From NCBI GenBank assembly GCA_037693485.1, contig CM075352.1, forward strand, positions 67,210,001 to 67,274,000: a DNA stretch of 64,000 nt, in the 5' to 3' direction. Every line of letters begins with the position of its first letter. Position 1 is the first letter of the stretch. Below, piece after piece: positions 12,305 through 23,241 of this stretch. Both the position numbers and the translations under genes were made by a program. The notes beneath the pieces were generated by a model. That model made no database searches, was not told where the DNA came from, and saw nothing but the letters and a program-made list of their open reading frames with translations. Source of the DNA: Kitagawia praeruptora (Eukaryota; Streptophyta; Magnoliopsida; Apiales; Apiaceae).

Positions 12305-12433
12305 CTGGCTTGATAGAGGGTAAAAAAATAACAACTTTTTGTATTGGGTGCCCCTAGCGGGGCCATTGGAACTATTAGATCTAAGGTGTTCTTTATTGTT
12401 TGTTATATAAGAGTGTTCTGTATGGAGCAATGA

Positions 12434-12436
<3 letters not shown>
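12062..12436. mobile_element. Fold-back MITE with long terminal inverted repeats
   Basis: The first ~75 bp (12064-12139) and last ~75 bp (12360-12436) are near-perfect inverted repeats sharing AACAAACAATAAAGAACACC and TTAGATCTAATAG. The homology continues inward through the TACCCTCTATC/GATAGAGGGTA segments to a centre built of GATGACGTCATC repeats near 12228-12252, so nearly the whole element folds on itself. It sits in TA-rich DNA exactly between two copies of another element family. No coding capacity. Confidence 0.8.
12270..12301. repeat. (AT)n microsatellite inside the MITE
   Basis: Pure AT dinucleotide run of about 28 bp in one arm of the fold-back element. It interrupts the symmetry of the arms. 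Confidence 0.85.

Positions 12437-12505
<69 letters not shown>
12433..12505. repeat. (TA)n microsatellite
   Basis: About 70 bp of uninterrupted TA repeats between the MITE and the next TIR element. Both elements appear to have inserted at TA-rich targets. Confidence 0.92.
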
Positions 12506-12507
<2 letters not shown>

Positions 12508-13845
12508 CAAGTGCTCAAATATGACCCCCACTTAATATGAGAACTGAGACTAAATCTCAGCCATACATTTTTTATATCTACATTTAATCATAACCACCCA
12601 CCCAAATATATATCTAAATTTATTCTCTCTCCTCTACCCGAAGTTTCATTTGAAACCCAGTTCATTTTCACTAATTACACTTCTCATCCCATGCTTCTTC
12701 TCTTTCCCTTCGTCATTCCTCCATCTCCGATCTACTCCGATATCACCATCTTATCTTCTTCTCCTTTCGCCGCCCCTGATTGGTCTTATCGCCGCCATCA
12801 TCAGATGTTGCTACCATCATCATCACAACCTCATCGTCAGCACCAGTGCTTTTCTCCAATAGCAGGTGTCTTCTCCGACCGACTAGAGTGGTCAGAGAGA
12901 GAGAGGTCACCGGGATTCATGAAGATGGCGGCGATCAGAGAGAGAAAGAGGGAGAGAGGTCATCGGGATTAATGGAGATGTCGGCGGTCAGAGGTTAGAG
13001 AGAGAGAGGTCGTCGGAATTAATGGAGATGGTGGCGACAGAGGTTGAGGGTGGGTGATTCTATAAGTGGTGGTGTTAGTGGGTTTTTAATTTTGGTTATT
13101 CTGAAAAATATTTGGTGATTGTGGTTGTGATGTGATGATTGCAGATTAATTGTGATTTTCTTTCAATAAATTTAGTGATTTACGTTGATATTTTAGTGAT
13201 TTGTGTTGATATTTTGGTGATTCGTGTTGAAATTTTGGTGATTCGTGTTGAAAGTTTGGTCATTTGTGTTTGAATTTGATGATTTCGTAGTTATAGGTGG
13301 TGGTTACTTTGTGGATGTATAAATTTTGATGATTTCAGTTTATATTTATAGATTGTGGTTTGGATTTGGTCATTGTTACGGTGATGGGTGTGGTGACTGT
13401 GTTTTAATGGTGGTGGTGATGGGACCTATGTTATAGTTGTGACGATAGCACCAATGATGTTTTGATAGAGGTGGTGATAAAGTAGTAATGGAGGTGGCTG
13501 TACAACAAGGTGCTGGTGTTATATAATATATGTATGTGTATTTAACTATTATAAGTTTGGGTACTGAGTTCAAAGTGAGTTATTGAACCGTGAATCGAGT
13601 TGGAGTGAGTCTCCGGAAGAGGACATGGCGAGTCGACGTAGATGTAATTGACGACATTTTTTGGTGGAACAAGGGATCTGATGATCAGTGGTTGAGAAAG
13701 TGAGTACGGAAGGGAGATGGTGAATTAAATTTTGCCACGTGTGATATGTATTTGCGTACTTGTTTCTTCTTGGGCTTTTATGTTGGCCCAGTGTGCAATT
13801 CTCATTATAAGAGGGTCTCACTTGAGTAAGTCTATATATATATAG
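12504..13845. mobile_element. Non-autonomous TIR element, second copy of the family
   Basis: The left end (TATATAGGCAAGTGCTCAA, then CCCCCACTTAATATGAGAAC) and the right end (GTTGGCCCAGTGTGCAATTC, CTCATTATAAGAGGGTCTCA, then TATATATATA) form an imperfect inverted repeat of about 40 bp next to TA runs. The interior is non-coding. It has a CT-rich promoter-like stretch (12600-12780), a GA-rich stretch (12890-13020) and the TTTGGTGATT minisatellite. I cannot assign a superfamily. Confidence 0.5.
13160..13280. repeat. Minisatellite, about 23-bp unit, five copies
   Basis: Units of the form TTTGGTGATTCGTGTTGAAA follow one another with small changes (TTTAGTGATTTACG..., TTTGGTCATTTG...). Single copies of the core word also occur in 1-438 and 11600-11660, linking those stretches to this family. 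Confidence 0.75.
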
Positions 13846-14317
13846 TAATTAAGACTATAATGCCCCCTCTTCCTATCTGCTGACCCTGCAGGGGCACAAC
13901 CATTCACCGGAAACACCCACGCGACCCACCCACCGGAACCACCTTATCCACCGATGCCGCCACCACCACCTCCTCCTTCTTCGAGCTCGGCCCCGCAGGG
14001 GCACCTAGTGTAGCAACCATGTTAGCTTACTGAGATGTTGCTGAACTTGTAAGATAAATATCTTTAGGGCAATGTGTTAATTGTACTATCGTTTTACTTC
14101 TTTTAATTCTCGTTTTACTTCCTTTAATTCCTTACTATCAGAAGCAAAAAGAAAAAAGTGGTGTCCTGGGGTTGTTCCATTAATGATTTATGTTTGATGC
14201 ATAGAGAATAGTTGACAACTTAAATAAGCTTCTAAAAAAATAATTGCTTCATAACATTTTTCTAGAGGAATTAGGATATTTAGGACTTAGGAGGACAAAA
14301 ATGTCTTTTCATGATAT
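13846..14317. other. Intergenic stretch without a gene
   Basis: It holds a C/ACC-rich segment (13850-14010) with two copies of the GGCCCCGCAGGGGCAC-type palindrome (13882-13897 and 13989-14004). Ordinary AT-rich DNA follows, up to the LINE target duplication. No supported coding frame. Confidence 0.6.
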
Positions 14318-14331
14318 AAAGTTAGTAAGTT
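14318..14331. repeat. Target site duplication of the LINE, left copy
   Basis: AAAGTTAGTAAGTT, repeated exactly at 18223-18236. It abuts the poly(T) that represents the LINE poly(A) tail. Confidence 0.88.
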
Positions 14332-17300
14332 TTTTTTTTTTTTTTTGAAACTGGAAGATTTTATTAATCCATCAAACTTTCACTTATAAGAAGCTCCAAC
14401 ACTGAATGTGGAGGAGTCGAAAAATTAACAAAGCAATTAACATCACAGGGCACTCTAGCAACTGAATGAGCTACCTTGTTAGCTTGCTTTTTAACAAACG
14501 AAAGCACAATATCACTGCGAGCTTTCAAAACCTTACGACACTCTTGGAACACTACTCCTGCTTCTAGGTAATTCTCCGTAGCCTTGTTAATAGCTTGGAC
14601 GGAGATCAGAGAATCACTCTCTACATCCACATGCTGCAATCCTAGTAATTGTGTCCATCTGGTAGCTTCTAGGATTGCCATAGCCTCTGCCTCCACAACT
14701 GGTACTGTACCTGCAAATCTACGCGTCCTAGCTGCAATGAATTTGCCTTCATGATCTCTCAGGACAAGGCCACAAGAAAACCATGGGTTACCTATCACCA
14801 CATGAGCATCAACATTTATTTTCATTCTGCCCCCATCTGGTGGATGCCACTTAACCACATGATCTTTATTAATCTGTACAGCCATATTACTTCGAGCCAA
14901 CTTCAGTTTCTGACTGTCACGCCACTGTTTAACCTGGAGTACACTCGACTGCATTGCCATATGAGTTGATAGGGTCTTATTCTGCCACACCTTTAAATTC
15001 CGTGCTGACCAAATCCCCCACAAAATAGTTGCTATCTGAGCTAATTTTTCAAGAGGATCAACCGCCAGAGTATGAAGTAACCAATCTGAGCACGACAGAA
15101 TCTGGGAAGTATCAAAACCCAACCCTAATTCGTTCCAACAACCTTCTGCATAACGACATTCAAGACAAATATGCCTCAGGTGTTCTACATCCACTCCACA
15201 TAGCGGACACAAAATAGGGGTATTCACTCCTCTTCCTTTCAGCAGCACACGAACTGGAACAAAGTTTCTGCAAACCCTAAATAAAAACATTTTTATCTTT
15301 TGCGGAACTTGAATCTGCCATAGTCTTGCCCACCCCCTACTTTCCTCAAGCTGTTTGCAGTTACTGAAATTTAGCTGCCAGAACTTATACCCTGATTTAG
15401 CACTATATTTCCCATCCAACGAATAACTCCAAGCTATACGATCATGAACCTGACTATTTGGGACAGGTATTGCTAAAATATAATTAGCATCACTACTTGA
15501 AAACAAGCTGTGCACCCTACTAACATCCCATTCACGTCTGCCAGGAACAAATAAATCACACACCTTTAAATCACTCACTAAATGGCTATACTGCTCATCT
15601 ATTCTATAGCCTTCCTTGCCTCTCAACCAAGCATCAGTACTCACCCTTATGGACTTCCCATCACCAACAATCCACCTAAACCCTTGCCTTAGAGTTTCTT
15701 TAGCTTGCCACAGCCCTGACCAAACAAAGCTAACACCACCCCCTCTTCCTGCCTCAAATAAACTGGATTCCGGATAATACTTAGCTTTAAATACCCTAGC
15801 CACAAGAGAACTCGGGTTATTCAATAGATTCCAGCATTGTTTTCCTAGAAGTGCCAGATTGAAGCCTTGTAGATCACGAAACGCTAACCCTCCTGATTCT
15901 TTTGCCATACTCATATTCGTCCAAGAAGCCCAACGTATACCTTTCCTATCATTGTTCTGTGAACCCCACCAGTAGCTGTTCATCATCTTCTCAAGCTCAC
16001 TACACAATGATTTCGGTAACAAAAAACACGACATAGCATATGAGGGAATTGCTTGAGCTACCGTTCGAAGTAAAACTGCCTTACCAGCTTTAGACAAACA
16101 TTTTGCACTCCAACTCTGAACCTTACTCCACATGCGATCTTTTAGAAAGCTAAAAACCATTTTCTTTGACCTCCCTATCAAAGACGGAAGACCAAGATAC
16201 TTCCCTGTGCTTAGATCACTATGAATACCCAACAAATTCTTCAGCTCAACTTGCTTATCCAACCTCACATTCGTACTAAAATAAATCCCAGATTTCTGCA
16301 AATTAATTGCCTGGCCCAAATGCATCTCATATCTCTGAAGAATCGACTGAACCTCCACAACCTCTTCGACTGTAGCTTTACAAAAGAGAAAGCTATCATC
16401 TGCGAAAAGCAGATGCGATATTGCCGGAGCCTGCGGACAGATTTTACACCCTTTTATCCTACCCTCATCCGATGCATTCTTTAACATACGAGAAAGCCCC
16501 TCTACACAAAACAGGAACAAATAGGGCGATAAAGGGTCACCTTGACGTAAGCCCCTAATAGGATTTATAGGGCCTATTTGAGAGCCGTTAAAGCTAATAG
16601 AGTAAGACACCGTTATGACACATAGCTGAATCCAAGCAATCCATTTACTGTCAAACCCTAGCTGTCTCATCTGATGAAATAAAAAGCTCCAATCCACTCT
16701 GTCATATGCTTTACTTACATCCAACTTCAAAGCGACCTCACCTTTTATCCCTTTCTTCTTCTGCTTCATGAAATGCAACAGTTCAAAAGCTAATAAAACG
16801 TTATCCGTAATGTTTCTTCCGAGGACAAAAGCTGATTGATTGTCAGCAATAATACCAGGCAAAATGACTTTCAACCGATTAGCCAAAACTTTTGCTATGA
16901 CCTTGTAAAGAACATTACATAGTGCTATAGGACGTAAATCCTTTAATTCCTCTGCATTATCTTTTTTAGGAATTAACACTATGTTTGTATTATTCAAGTC
17001 AAGTGGAAACGCCAGATCTGTCAACCACTTCTTGCACGTCTGAAAAATGTCATCACCAAACAAATTCCAGAAATGTTGATAAAATGCTGGATTTAAGCCA
17101 TCTGGCCCAGCACTTTTATCCGGATGCATTTGTTTGATGACAACTGAGAACTCCTCCTTCGTAAAATCAGTTATAAGATTACGATTTTGATCTTCTGTAA
17201 TAACAGCTTCGTGCACCTCCATGTTGCCTCTCTGAGTACTATCAACTCCACCAAAGACTTGAGTAAAATAAGTCTTGACAATTGCACACATATCCTCATG

Positions 17301-18222
17301 CTTACTGACTATTTCTCCATTAGCATCTTTAAGATAACTGACTTGATTTTTCTTCCTCCTACTAGACGCATAAGCATGGAAGTACTTCGAGTTCGAATCA
17401 CCATCCTGTAGCCAAAAGGATTTGGCCCTTTGCTGCCAATAGGTTTCCTCACTTAACAATAAATCTTCGAGAATCTTCTTTTCTGCAAAATACTTGCCTG
17501 TTGTTACCTCATCTACACAATCTTCAAAAGCTAAAACCAACTCCTTCTGTTTTCTTATTTTCTCTCGAAATTTGTTGAAAAACCTTTTGCCCCATTTCTC
17601 CATGAAGCTCGACAGTTCTAATAACTTGGAAAGAAAATGGCTCGGCTTCAACTTTTTCCAATGCTCTGAAACTTCATCATGAAAATTAGGCTCTTTTAAC
17701 CAAACATTCTCGAATCTGAAACGGAATTTCTTCCTCGTATGATCAGTACTATAAAATTCCAACTGGATTGGATCGTGGTCAGAATGCACACAATGATGGA
17801 CAGATAACTGACAAAGAGGAAATAAGTTCCACCAAGACCTGAAGCAAACGCCCTGTCTAGCCTTTCACGCACCCAATCTTGAGTACCACGACTTTTTTCC
17901 CAGGTGAAGTTACCACCCTTGAGATCCAGTTCTATCAAACCACAATCATCTACTGTTTGTTTAAACCCATCAAGAAGCGACTGAGGGTGCCTAATATTAC
18001 CTTTCTTATCAGTAATATTGATCATATCATTGAAATCACCTAAGATTATCCAAGGTAAAACAGACCTACTCTCCAGCCATTTCAAAAGTTCCCAGGAATC
18101 TCTTCTACGAGCACGTTCTGGGTAGCCATAAAAACCTGTCAACCTCCAAACAACCCCATTAACATTAGTTATGTGAGCATCAATGAAGTTATTCCCATTA
18201 TCAACAACAGATAATATTTGAA
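14332..18222 (-). mobile_element. L1-type LINE, 5'-truncated, with poly(A) tail and 14-bp TSD
   Basis: Minus-strand non-LTR retrotransposon. It ends with a 15-bp poly(A) (poly(T) on the plus strand, 14331-14346) and is bracketed by the 14-bp duplication AAAGTTAGTAAGTT. It begins inside the endonuclease domain, a typical 5' truncation from incomplete target-primed reverse transcription. It lies about 1.4 kb upstream of the NUP50-like start codon. Confidence 0.95.
14364..18222 (-). pseudogene. LINE ORF2: partial endonuclease, reverse transcriptase, zinc domain, RNase H
   Basis: The residual protein has the C-terminal half of the AP-like endonuclease (18142-17830: ILGDFNDM, then HSDHDPIQLEF at 17789). 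The reverse transcriptase includes KSAGPDGLNPAFYQ, LRPIALCNVLYKVIAK, GLRQGDPLSPYLFLFCVEGL and the catalytic FADD in HLLFADDSFLF. A CPLCG...HLRHICLEC zf-RVT domain (about 15215-15165) and a plant-LINE RNase H-like domain (INVDAHVV, VVEAEAMAILEATR, VESDSLISVQAI) follow, to the stop at 14364. One frameshift separates endonuclease from RT near 17830-17845. From 17789 on, 1141 codons are open, so this copy is fairly young. It lacks ORF1 and the start of ORF2, so it cannot be autonomous. Confidence 0.95.
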
Positions 18223-18236
18223 AAAGTTAGTAAGTT
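18223..18236. repeat. Target site duplication of the LINE, right copy
   Basis: Exact second copy of AAAGTTAGTAAGTT marking the truncated 5' end of the LINE. Confidence 0.88.
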
Positions 18237-19589
18237 AATCATGATTATATTTGAAAATGGGATATATTAATAAAATGGGACATATTTATAATTAAAATTA
18301 AAAATAAAACATAATTATAAACAACCTTTTCAAATGGAATATATTAGAAAAAAACCGATAAAAACAAGTGTTAAGTCTTATGGCCTTAAAAAGGGCATGT
18401 TCGCCCACTCGGAAATGTTCTTTTCACGAACCTACCCAATAAAAGGGGAAAAAATTAGGTTAATTACGATTATTCGTCAGCTTTTCATATACAAATTAGG
18501 GTTTATGTATTGTGCATTTTTCAATTGAAGCTTCTAACCTTTTCACCTATTTCGAGGTATCGTTACTTACTATTCCCTCTTTACCCGCTATAATGCTTAC
18601 ATATTCATACGTATGTATAATATGTTTCTGTAATATTTGATGTTTGAGTTTAAATTGAATTGCGTCATATGTGAATGTTTTTTTCATTAATTAGCTTGGT
18701 GTTTTAAATATCGATTTGAGTTGTTCCTAATTTGATTTTACTATTTTTTTTTTGGATATTGAGATTTGATATAGCTGCTGTGAATATATGTATTTGTGTT
18801 GGTTATGCTGGATATTAGGTATTTGTTGTTTAGAAATTATCGATAACTAAAATTAGGTTCCGAGGTCTATTTATATTTTTCCGATTTGAAGAATTTAGTT
18901 TTGAAACTTTAGGGTTAATTATTTTGTTGAACCAATGAAAATTTGTGGAAGTAGATTAATTTGGTGTAGAGGGTAGGTGCAAGGCAGCTGCATTTCTTGC
19001 GAGTTGTAGTGAAGTGTAATGATTTACTATGAAGAGATAGAGTATGGTCCGGGGAGGGTAAGATTACTGTAGTGTGGATATGATATTCCTCCTTTGCTGA
19101 CCAAAATATGGGATGTTGAGAAAAAATTGTGTCTGTATACACTAATTTTAACGTTAATCCTCCTTTGTTTTTAGTAGGACTAGGCTGTAGCTTATTGTTT
19201 ACAGTTATGAACACCTAATTTTAATACCAGTATCTTGTTTGGAAAACTTATTATTGTTGATTGTAAACTACGCATAATCAAAATAAAATAAAATTAAAGA
19301 CTGCTTGCTAGTGAAGCTATATCTGCATATCACCATGTGCAACATATACACCTTTCTACTTTCGTTTAGGATGAAGTTACTAGAATTTGTTATGAGTTAT
19401 GACAGTATATCTTAAATTTTCGCAAGTTCTTGTCACTTTTTCAGTTTCTGTGTCTGCCTTCGGTTGTTTTTCTATTACTTCTACGGTTCTACCGTATTGA
19501 GTTATTAAAGTTTATAGATTCTCATTTCGTGAATCTTTTTCTAGTTACTTGCTGTGGAGGCAGTCACTTTTTAGTTCTTTTGTTCCGCA
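18237..19589 (+). promoter_or_regulatory. Upstream region, 5' UTR and probable leader intron of the NUP50-like gene
   Basis: AT-rich and without long frames. A plausible 5' UTR intron runs from a donor near 18556 (CGAG/GTATCG) through T-rich DNA to an acceptor near 19561 (GTGGAGGCAG/TCACTTTT) or 19572, leaving a short second leader exon before the ATG. This is inferred from splice-site wording only. The LINE lies directly upstream, so the native promoter is confined to roughly 18237-18500 or has been displaced. Confidence 0.45.
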
Positions 19590-20918
19590 ATGGGAGATGC
19601 AGATAATAACCTTCCATCTTTAAAGAAGAGAATGGCTGAAAGACAAATAACTAAAGAGAATTTTGGTCTAGATGATGATGAAGACACTTCTGGGCAAGAC
19701 ACTGGAACCTTTCGGAGAGCAAGTGATGACGTTCTGGCTCAAAGAAGAATAGTTAAGGTTCGCCGCCCATCTGCTGCCCCATCAGCTGCTTCTAATACTT
19801 TTGCAGGGATTCGCCTGGTCCCTCCTACCACTTTAAATGCTACTCCAGCTGCAGTTAGTTCTGCAGACGAAAATGTTAAATCAGTTTCAGATGATATAGG
19901 GCAAAAGAATGGTGGGAATCAGGATGTTGAAAAGTTAAAAGATGGCAGTGGTAAGAAATCAGAAAGCAAGGTTGAGGAAGCAGGGACAGAATCAACTGTT
20001 GAAGAGGAGAGGACTAGAACTGAAGGGAAAGTTGAAGATGATAAGAAAGTGCAAAGCAGTGCTGGTGAGCCAGCAACCGAAGTAACTGTTGAAGATGAGA
20101 GAACTAAAACTGAGGGGAAAGTTGATGGTGATAAGAAAATGCAAAGCAGTGCTGGTGAGCCAGAGATGGGGAAAGATAATACTGTTACTGAGACGAGAAA
20201 ACCTGAATCAACTGATGTGAAGGCAGAAGAAGTTGATGAGTCTAAGAATGAGGCTAAAGAGAGAAACAGCGGTGAAGGTGTAGATAAGCAAAAGGATGGA
20301 GCTACACCTTTTAGCTCTTTCCAACAGCTTTCGAGTGGCCAAAATGCTTTTACCGGGGTTGCGGGAACTGGTTTTTCGAGCTCTACATTTTCATTCGGTC
20401 CCATATCTAATGATGGTTCTTCTGTTAATTCTGGTTTTAGTAAATCTACCCTTTTTAGCAGTCTAGGTTCATCAGTTGCTAATAGGGGCGAGGGTAGTGG
20501 AATCATGGAAGAGGTTACTGTTGAGACCGGGGAAGAAAATGAGAAGGCGGTTTTCACAGCTGATTCAGTGCTTTTTGAGTTTCTTGATGGAGGGTGGAAG
20601 GAACGAGGGAAGGGAGAAATCAAAGTCAATGTTTCCACAGTTGGGACTGGAAAAGCTAGACTTGTTATGAGAGCAAGAGGAAATTATAGGTTGATCTTAA
20701 ATGCTAGTCTTTATTCCGGCATGAAGCTGACAGCTATGGAGAAGAAGGGAGTAACTTTTGCTTGCATGAATAGTAATGGAGAAGAAAAGAAAAATGAACT
20801 TTCGACATTCGCTTTGAAGTTTAAGGATACTTCCATAGTTGAAGAGTTTCGAACGGTGGTCACCGAAAACACATGTAAGATCACTACTGGACTCAAGACT
20901 CCAGAAAACTCCCCTTAG
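19590..20918 (+). CDS. NUP50: Nuclear pore complex protein NUP50-like, RanBD1 domain
   Basis: A 442-residue, single-exon protein of nuclear pore/nuclear basket type. The family helps recycle importin-alpha and binds Ran-GTP. The N-terminus (LKKRMAERQITKENFGLDDD, residues about 10-29, then the basic RRIVKVRRP near 51-59) is the NUP50 signature that contacts importin-alpha. Residues about 110-230 are acidic and lysine-rich and contain two 30-residue tandem repeats (TEGKVEDDKKVQSSAGEP type). Residues about 240-300 have FG-like motifs (FTGVAGTGF, FSFGPI). Residues about 315-435 form the Ran-binding domain (LFEFLDGGWKERGKGEIKVN, GKARLVMRARGNYRLILNA, FALKFKDTSIVEEF). The length is close to Arabidopsis NUP50a (about 440). 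The frame is intact with no sign of decay, so this is the one clearly functional host gene in the window. Confidence 0.95.
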   Translation: MGDADNNLPSLKKRMAERQITKENFGLDDDEDTSGQDTGTFRRASDDVLAQRRIVKVRRPSAAPSAASNTFAGIRLVPPTTLNATPAAVSSADENVKSVSDDIGQKNGGNQDVEKLKDGSGKKSESKVEEAGTESTVEEERTRTEGKVEDDKKVQSSAGEPATEVTVEDERTKTEGKVDGDKKMQSSAGEPEMGKDNTVTETRKPESTDVKAEEVDESKNEAKERNSGEGVDKQKDGATPFSSFQQLSSGQNAFTGVAGTGFSSSTFSFGPISNDGSSVNSGFSKSTLFSSLGSSVANRGEGSGIMEEVTVETGEENEKAVFTADSVLFEFLDGGWKERGKGEIKVNVSTVGTGKARLVMRARGNYRLILNASLYSGMKLTAMEKKGVTFACMNSNGEEKKNELSTFALKFKDTSIVEEFRTVVTENTCKITTGLKTPENSP

Positions 20919-21065
20919 TGCACCAAATGATTCAAAGGTGTGTGCTTAAATGCAAAATGAGCTAAGAGTTATTGACCCCATATAATTTGTTATTTTCTTG
21001 GGAAGAGGAAAATAACAATGAGAAAAATAGTCTGGACTGGCTCTTTGTTATTGACCCCATATAAT
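20919..21065 (+). other. 3' flank of the NUP50-like gene
   Basis: Short 3' UTR-like DNA with a 20-bp direct repeat (TTATTGACCCCATATAATT at about 20970 and 21048). No clear polyadenylation signal. The Athila-like LTR fragment begins at about 21066, so the 3' end of the transcript may lie within repeat DNA. Confidence 0.5.
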
Positions 21066-21975
21066 TATATTTGTTTAGATCTTCATAGTGATATTTTTAT
21101 TTTATTTCTCTGATAATTTTTCAATTAATTTTGAATCTTAGAAGTTAAGTTTTCTACTCTCTTTTTCATTATCTTTTTTTTTTGAAACACTCTTTTTCAT
21201 TATCTTGTTCACTAAGCCTGCACCATTCCCCTTTGTCACACCATACGTTAACCTACTTTATTTTTAGTCATCATCATATTAGTTGTTAATATCATCATTC
21301 TTAATCATGTCTTTAATTATTGCTTTTAATCTTTTCACATTTTTTATTTCTCCTATTTTTAAGCTCAATCTAATTTTTAGGTGTTCCATTTTATATTTTA
21401 GGCCCAATATGATTTCCATTTAATTTTTGTCAGTTTTAAATCGTGGCTTGATGTTGTTGGTTTGTTTAATTGTTTGTTATTTTTTTGGCCCAAATCTATT
21501 TTTCTTATGTTTAACTTTATTCCATTAGTACCATTGCTGGCCCAGGTTAGTTAGTTGGCCCATCTTCTAGTTTTTAGTCCGCATATTTCCTTTCTGCTTA
21601 CAATTTATTAACTTGGCATGGGTTGTTTTCATTTAATTGATGTAATCATTACTACTATAGTACCATTGTTGTTTGATCATTGGTTAATTTATTAGTTAGT
21701 TATTACTTAATCATTAATTTACTTATTGTCCTTTTGCAGTCCACCTGTAGCTAAATTACAAGTAGAGTCCTTGTATTTGAATCATACATTTAATAAGTTT
21801 AATTTATAAACTCTTTTCTTTTTTTATTTGTAAACTTAGCTTAAAATAAATTAACTCAAAATTTCGTGCCTAGTTCGCCTAAATTAGGAATTAAGGACAC
21901 GCGAAAATAATAAGTCTTTGTGGACCGAATCACAAATATTAAAACGATGATCGTGCGCTTGCGGTATTTCCTGAA
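21066..21975 (+). repeat. Athila-like LTR fragment, plus orientation
   Basis: This is the reverse complement, at high similarity, of 51150-52020. It runs from TTAGATCTTCATAGTGATATTTT through GTCACACCATACGTTAACC to CGATGATCGTGCGCTTGCGG. It lacks the TGATAAGTGCAT LTR start. One small insertion at about 21175-21205 duplicates CTCTTTTTCATTATC around a T-rich run. It ends at an inverted junction with the next LTR fragment. Confidence 0.8.
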
Positions 21976-22659
21976 GTGCACGATCATCGTTTTAATATTT
22001 ATGATTCGATCCACAGAAACTAAATTTATTTCGCAATCCTTAATTTCTAATTTAGGCGAATTAGACAATTTAATTTTTAGAGGATTTTTCGATTTTGGGG
22101 AATATTAATTTTAACTAATTAACAATTATGAAGGAAATTACTAGGACGTGTAAATGGCGCAGCAAAGAAATCGAATTATTAATTTAACAAATGGCTACGC
22201 AAAGTTAAAAGAAATGTGTGAATAGTTTCAAAAAAAAAAGAAATGTGTGAATGTATTCTAATTATTAATGATTGCGACTGATTAACTAATGATGATAGCA
22301 ATATTAAAACTAAGCAAAATGCATACATGCTGTGACTTGAAAAAGTAATACACGGACTTTAGATTTATAAATGGACTTGGGCCTGGAAATGATTTTGGGC
22401 TTAAAACAAATAATGGGCTAGAAAACAAACATAAATACGGACTAAACTTGTTAAAATGCAGGCTACATTCAAGACACTAGCATGCTAATCACCATATTTT
22501 AATGCTGGACCAGAAATGAAAACATAAAGCAATGATTACTAGATTTACATAATCACTAAAAACAAAACATAACATCACGCAGAATCAAAACAAAACAGCA
22601 CTCAGGCAAATTAGACTCAACAGCTAGACTAAAGCATCGACTTTACTACACGGTGACAG
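21976..22659 (-). repeat. Athila-like LTR fragment, minus orientation, interrupted by the pararetrovirus
   Basis: It starts with GCACGATCATCGTTTTAAT, the inverse of the preceding fragment's end, so the two make a hairpin with 31-bp arms and a 21-bp spacer around 21923-22010. The right end (ACTTTACTACACGGTGACA) matches 40467-40485 (ACTTTACTACAAGGTGGCA). There the uninterrupted sequence continues with the ATTGATATGATA seen at 37361-37372, beyond the viral block. Confidence 0.7.
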
Positions 22660-23229
22660 AGAAAAGGTTTATTATCATTATCGGTTTATTATCTTTATCG
22701 CTTTATCAAAAGAATAAAGAAAGCATGGGAATCTCTTTATCAGGTGTGTCGATGGGGCCCAAAGTGTACCCGACATCTATAATGCAAGATTCGTGTGTGA
22801 GTGTGTAAAGAAGCTTAGTCAGTAAGCTTTGTGAGTGGTGTGCTTTGTAAGCTTTGTGAGTGGTGTGCTTTGTAAGTTTGTCGGAAGCGTATTCTATAAG
22901 CTTCCACTAAAGTAAGGTGTGCTTTGTAAGTTTGTCGGAAGCGTATTCTATAAGCTTCCAGTAAAGTAAAAGCAGAGTAGGATTCTTATCTTATGCATTA
23001 AGATAAGTCGTGTAAGGTGTGTCGTATAAGCTTTCCCTTCATCTATAAATAGGGAGGCCTTGTATTGTTTAGAGGCAGACTTGGATAGACACAAGCGAGC
23101 CATATTTCTAATATATTTCAATTCCTACTTATATCTCTCTCCATATATACATTATAATTATATATTAGATAAATCCTGTATATACTTAACCTTCTGTGTG
23201 ATTGTACCTCTCTACGTGAGTTGTAAATT
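22660..23229 (+). repeat. 5' quasi-LTR (viral intergenic region) of copy 1
   Basis: About 565 bp, repeated at 29502-30071. It contains tandem repeats (two 55-bp units holding GTCGGAAGCGTATTCTATAA, and a duplicated GTGAGTGGTGTGCTTTGTAA), the palindrome CTTATCTTATGCATTAAGATAAG-type hairpin at about 22984-23007, and a TATA box at 23044. It lacks canonical TG...CA ends. Its limits are set by the polypurine tract on one side and the primer site on the other. Confidence 0.88.
23044..23051 (+). promoter_or_regulatory. TATA box of the pararetroviral promoter, copy 1 5' QTR
   Basis: TATAAATA in the context TTCATCTATAAATAGGGAGG, the classic caulimovirid 35S-type core promoter. Transcription would start at roughly 23075-23080 and read the polyprotein. 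Confidence 0.8.
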
Positions 23230-23241
23230 TGGTATCAGAGC
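23230..23241 (+). other. tRNA-Met primer binding site, copy 1
   Basis: TGGTATCAGAGC, complementary to the 3' end of plant initiator tRNA-Met, directly at the QTR boundary. This is the minus-strand priming site of caulimovirids. Confidence 0.92.

Noticed and set aside
19919..20638. 239-codon antisense frame over the NUP50-like gene
   Set aside because: Mirror of the repetitive acidic/serine-rich sense coding region, with no domain and no promoter. It is a shadow frame.
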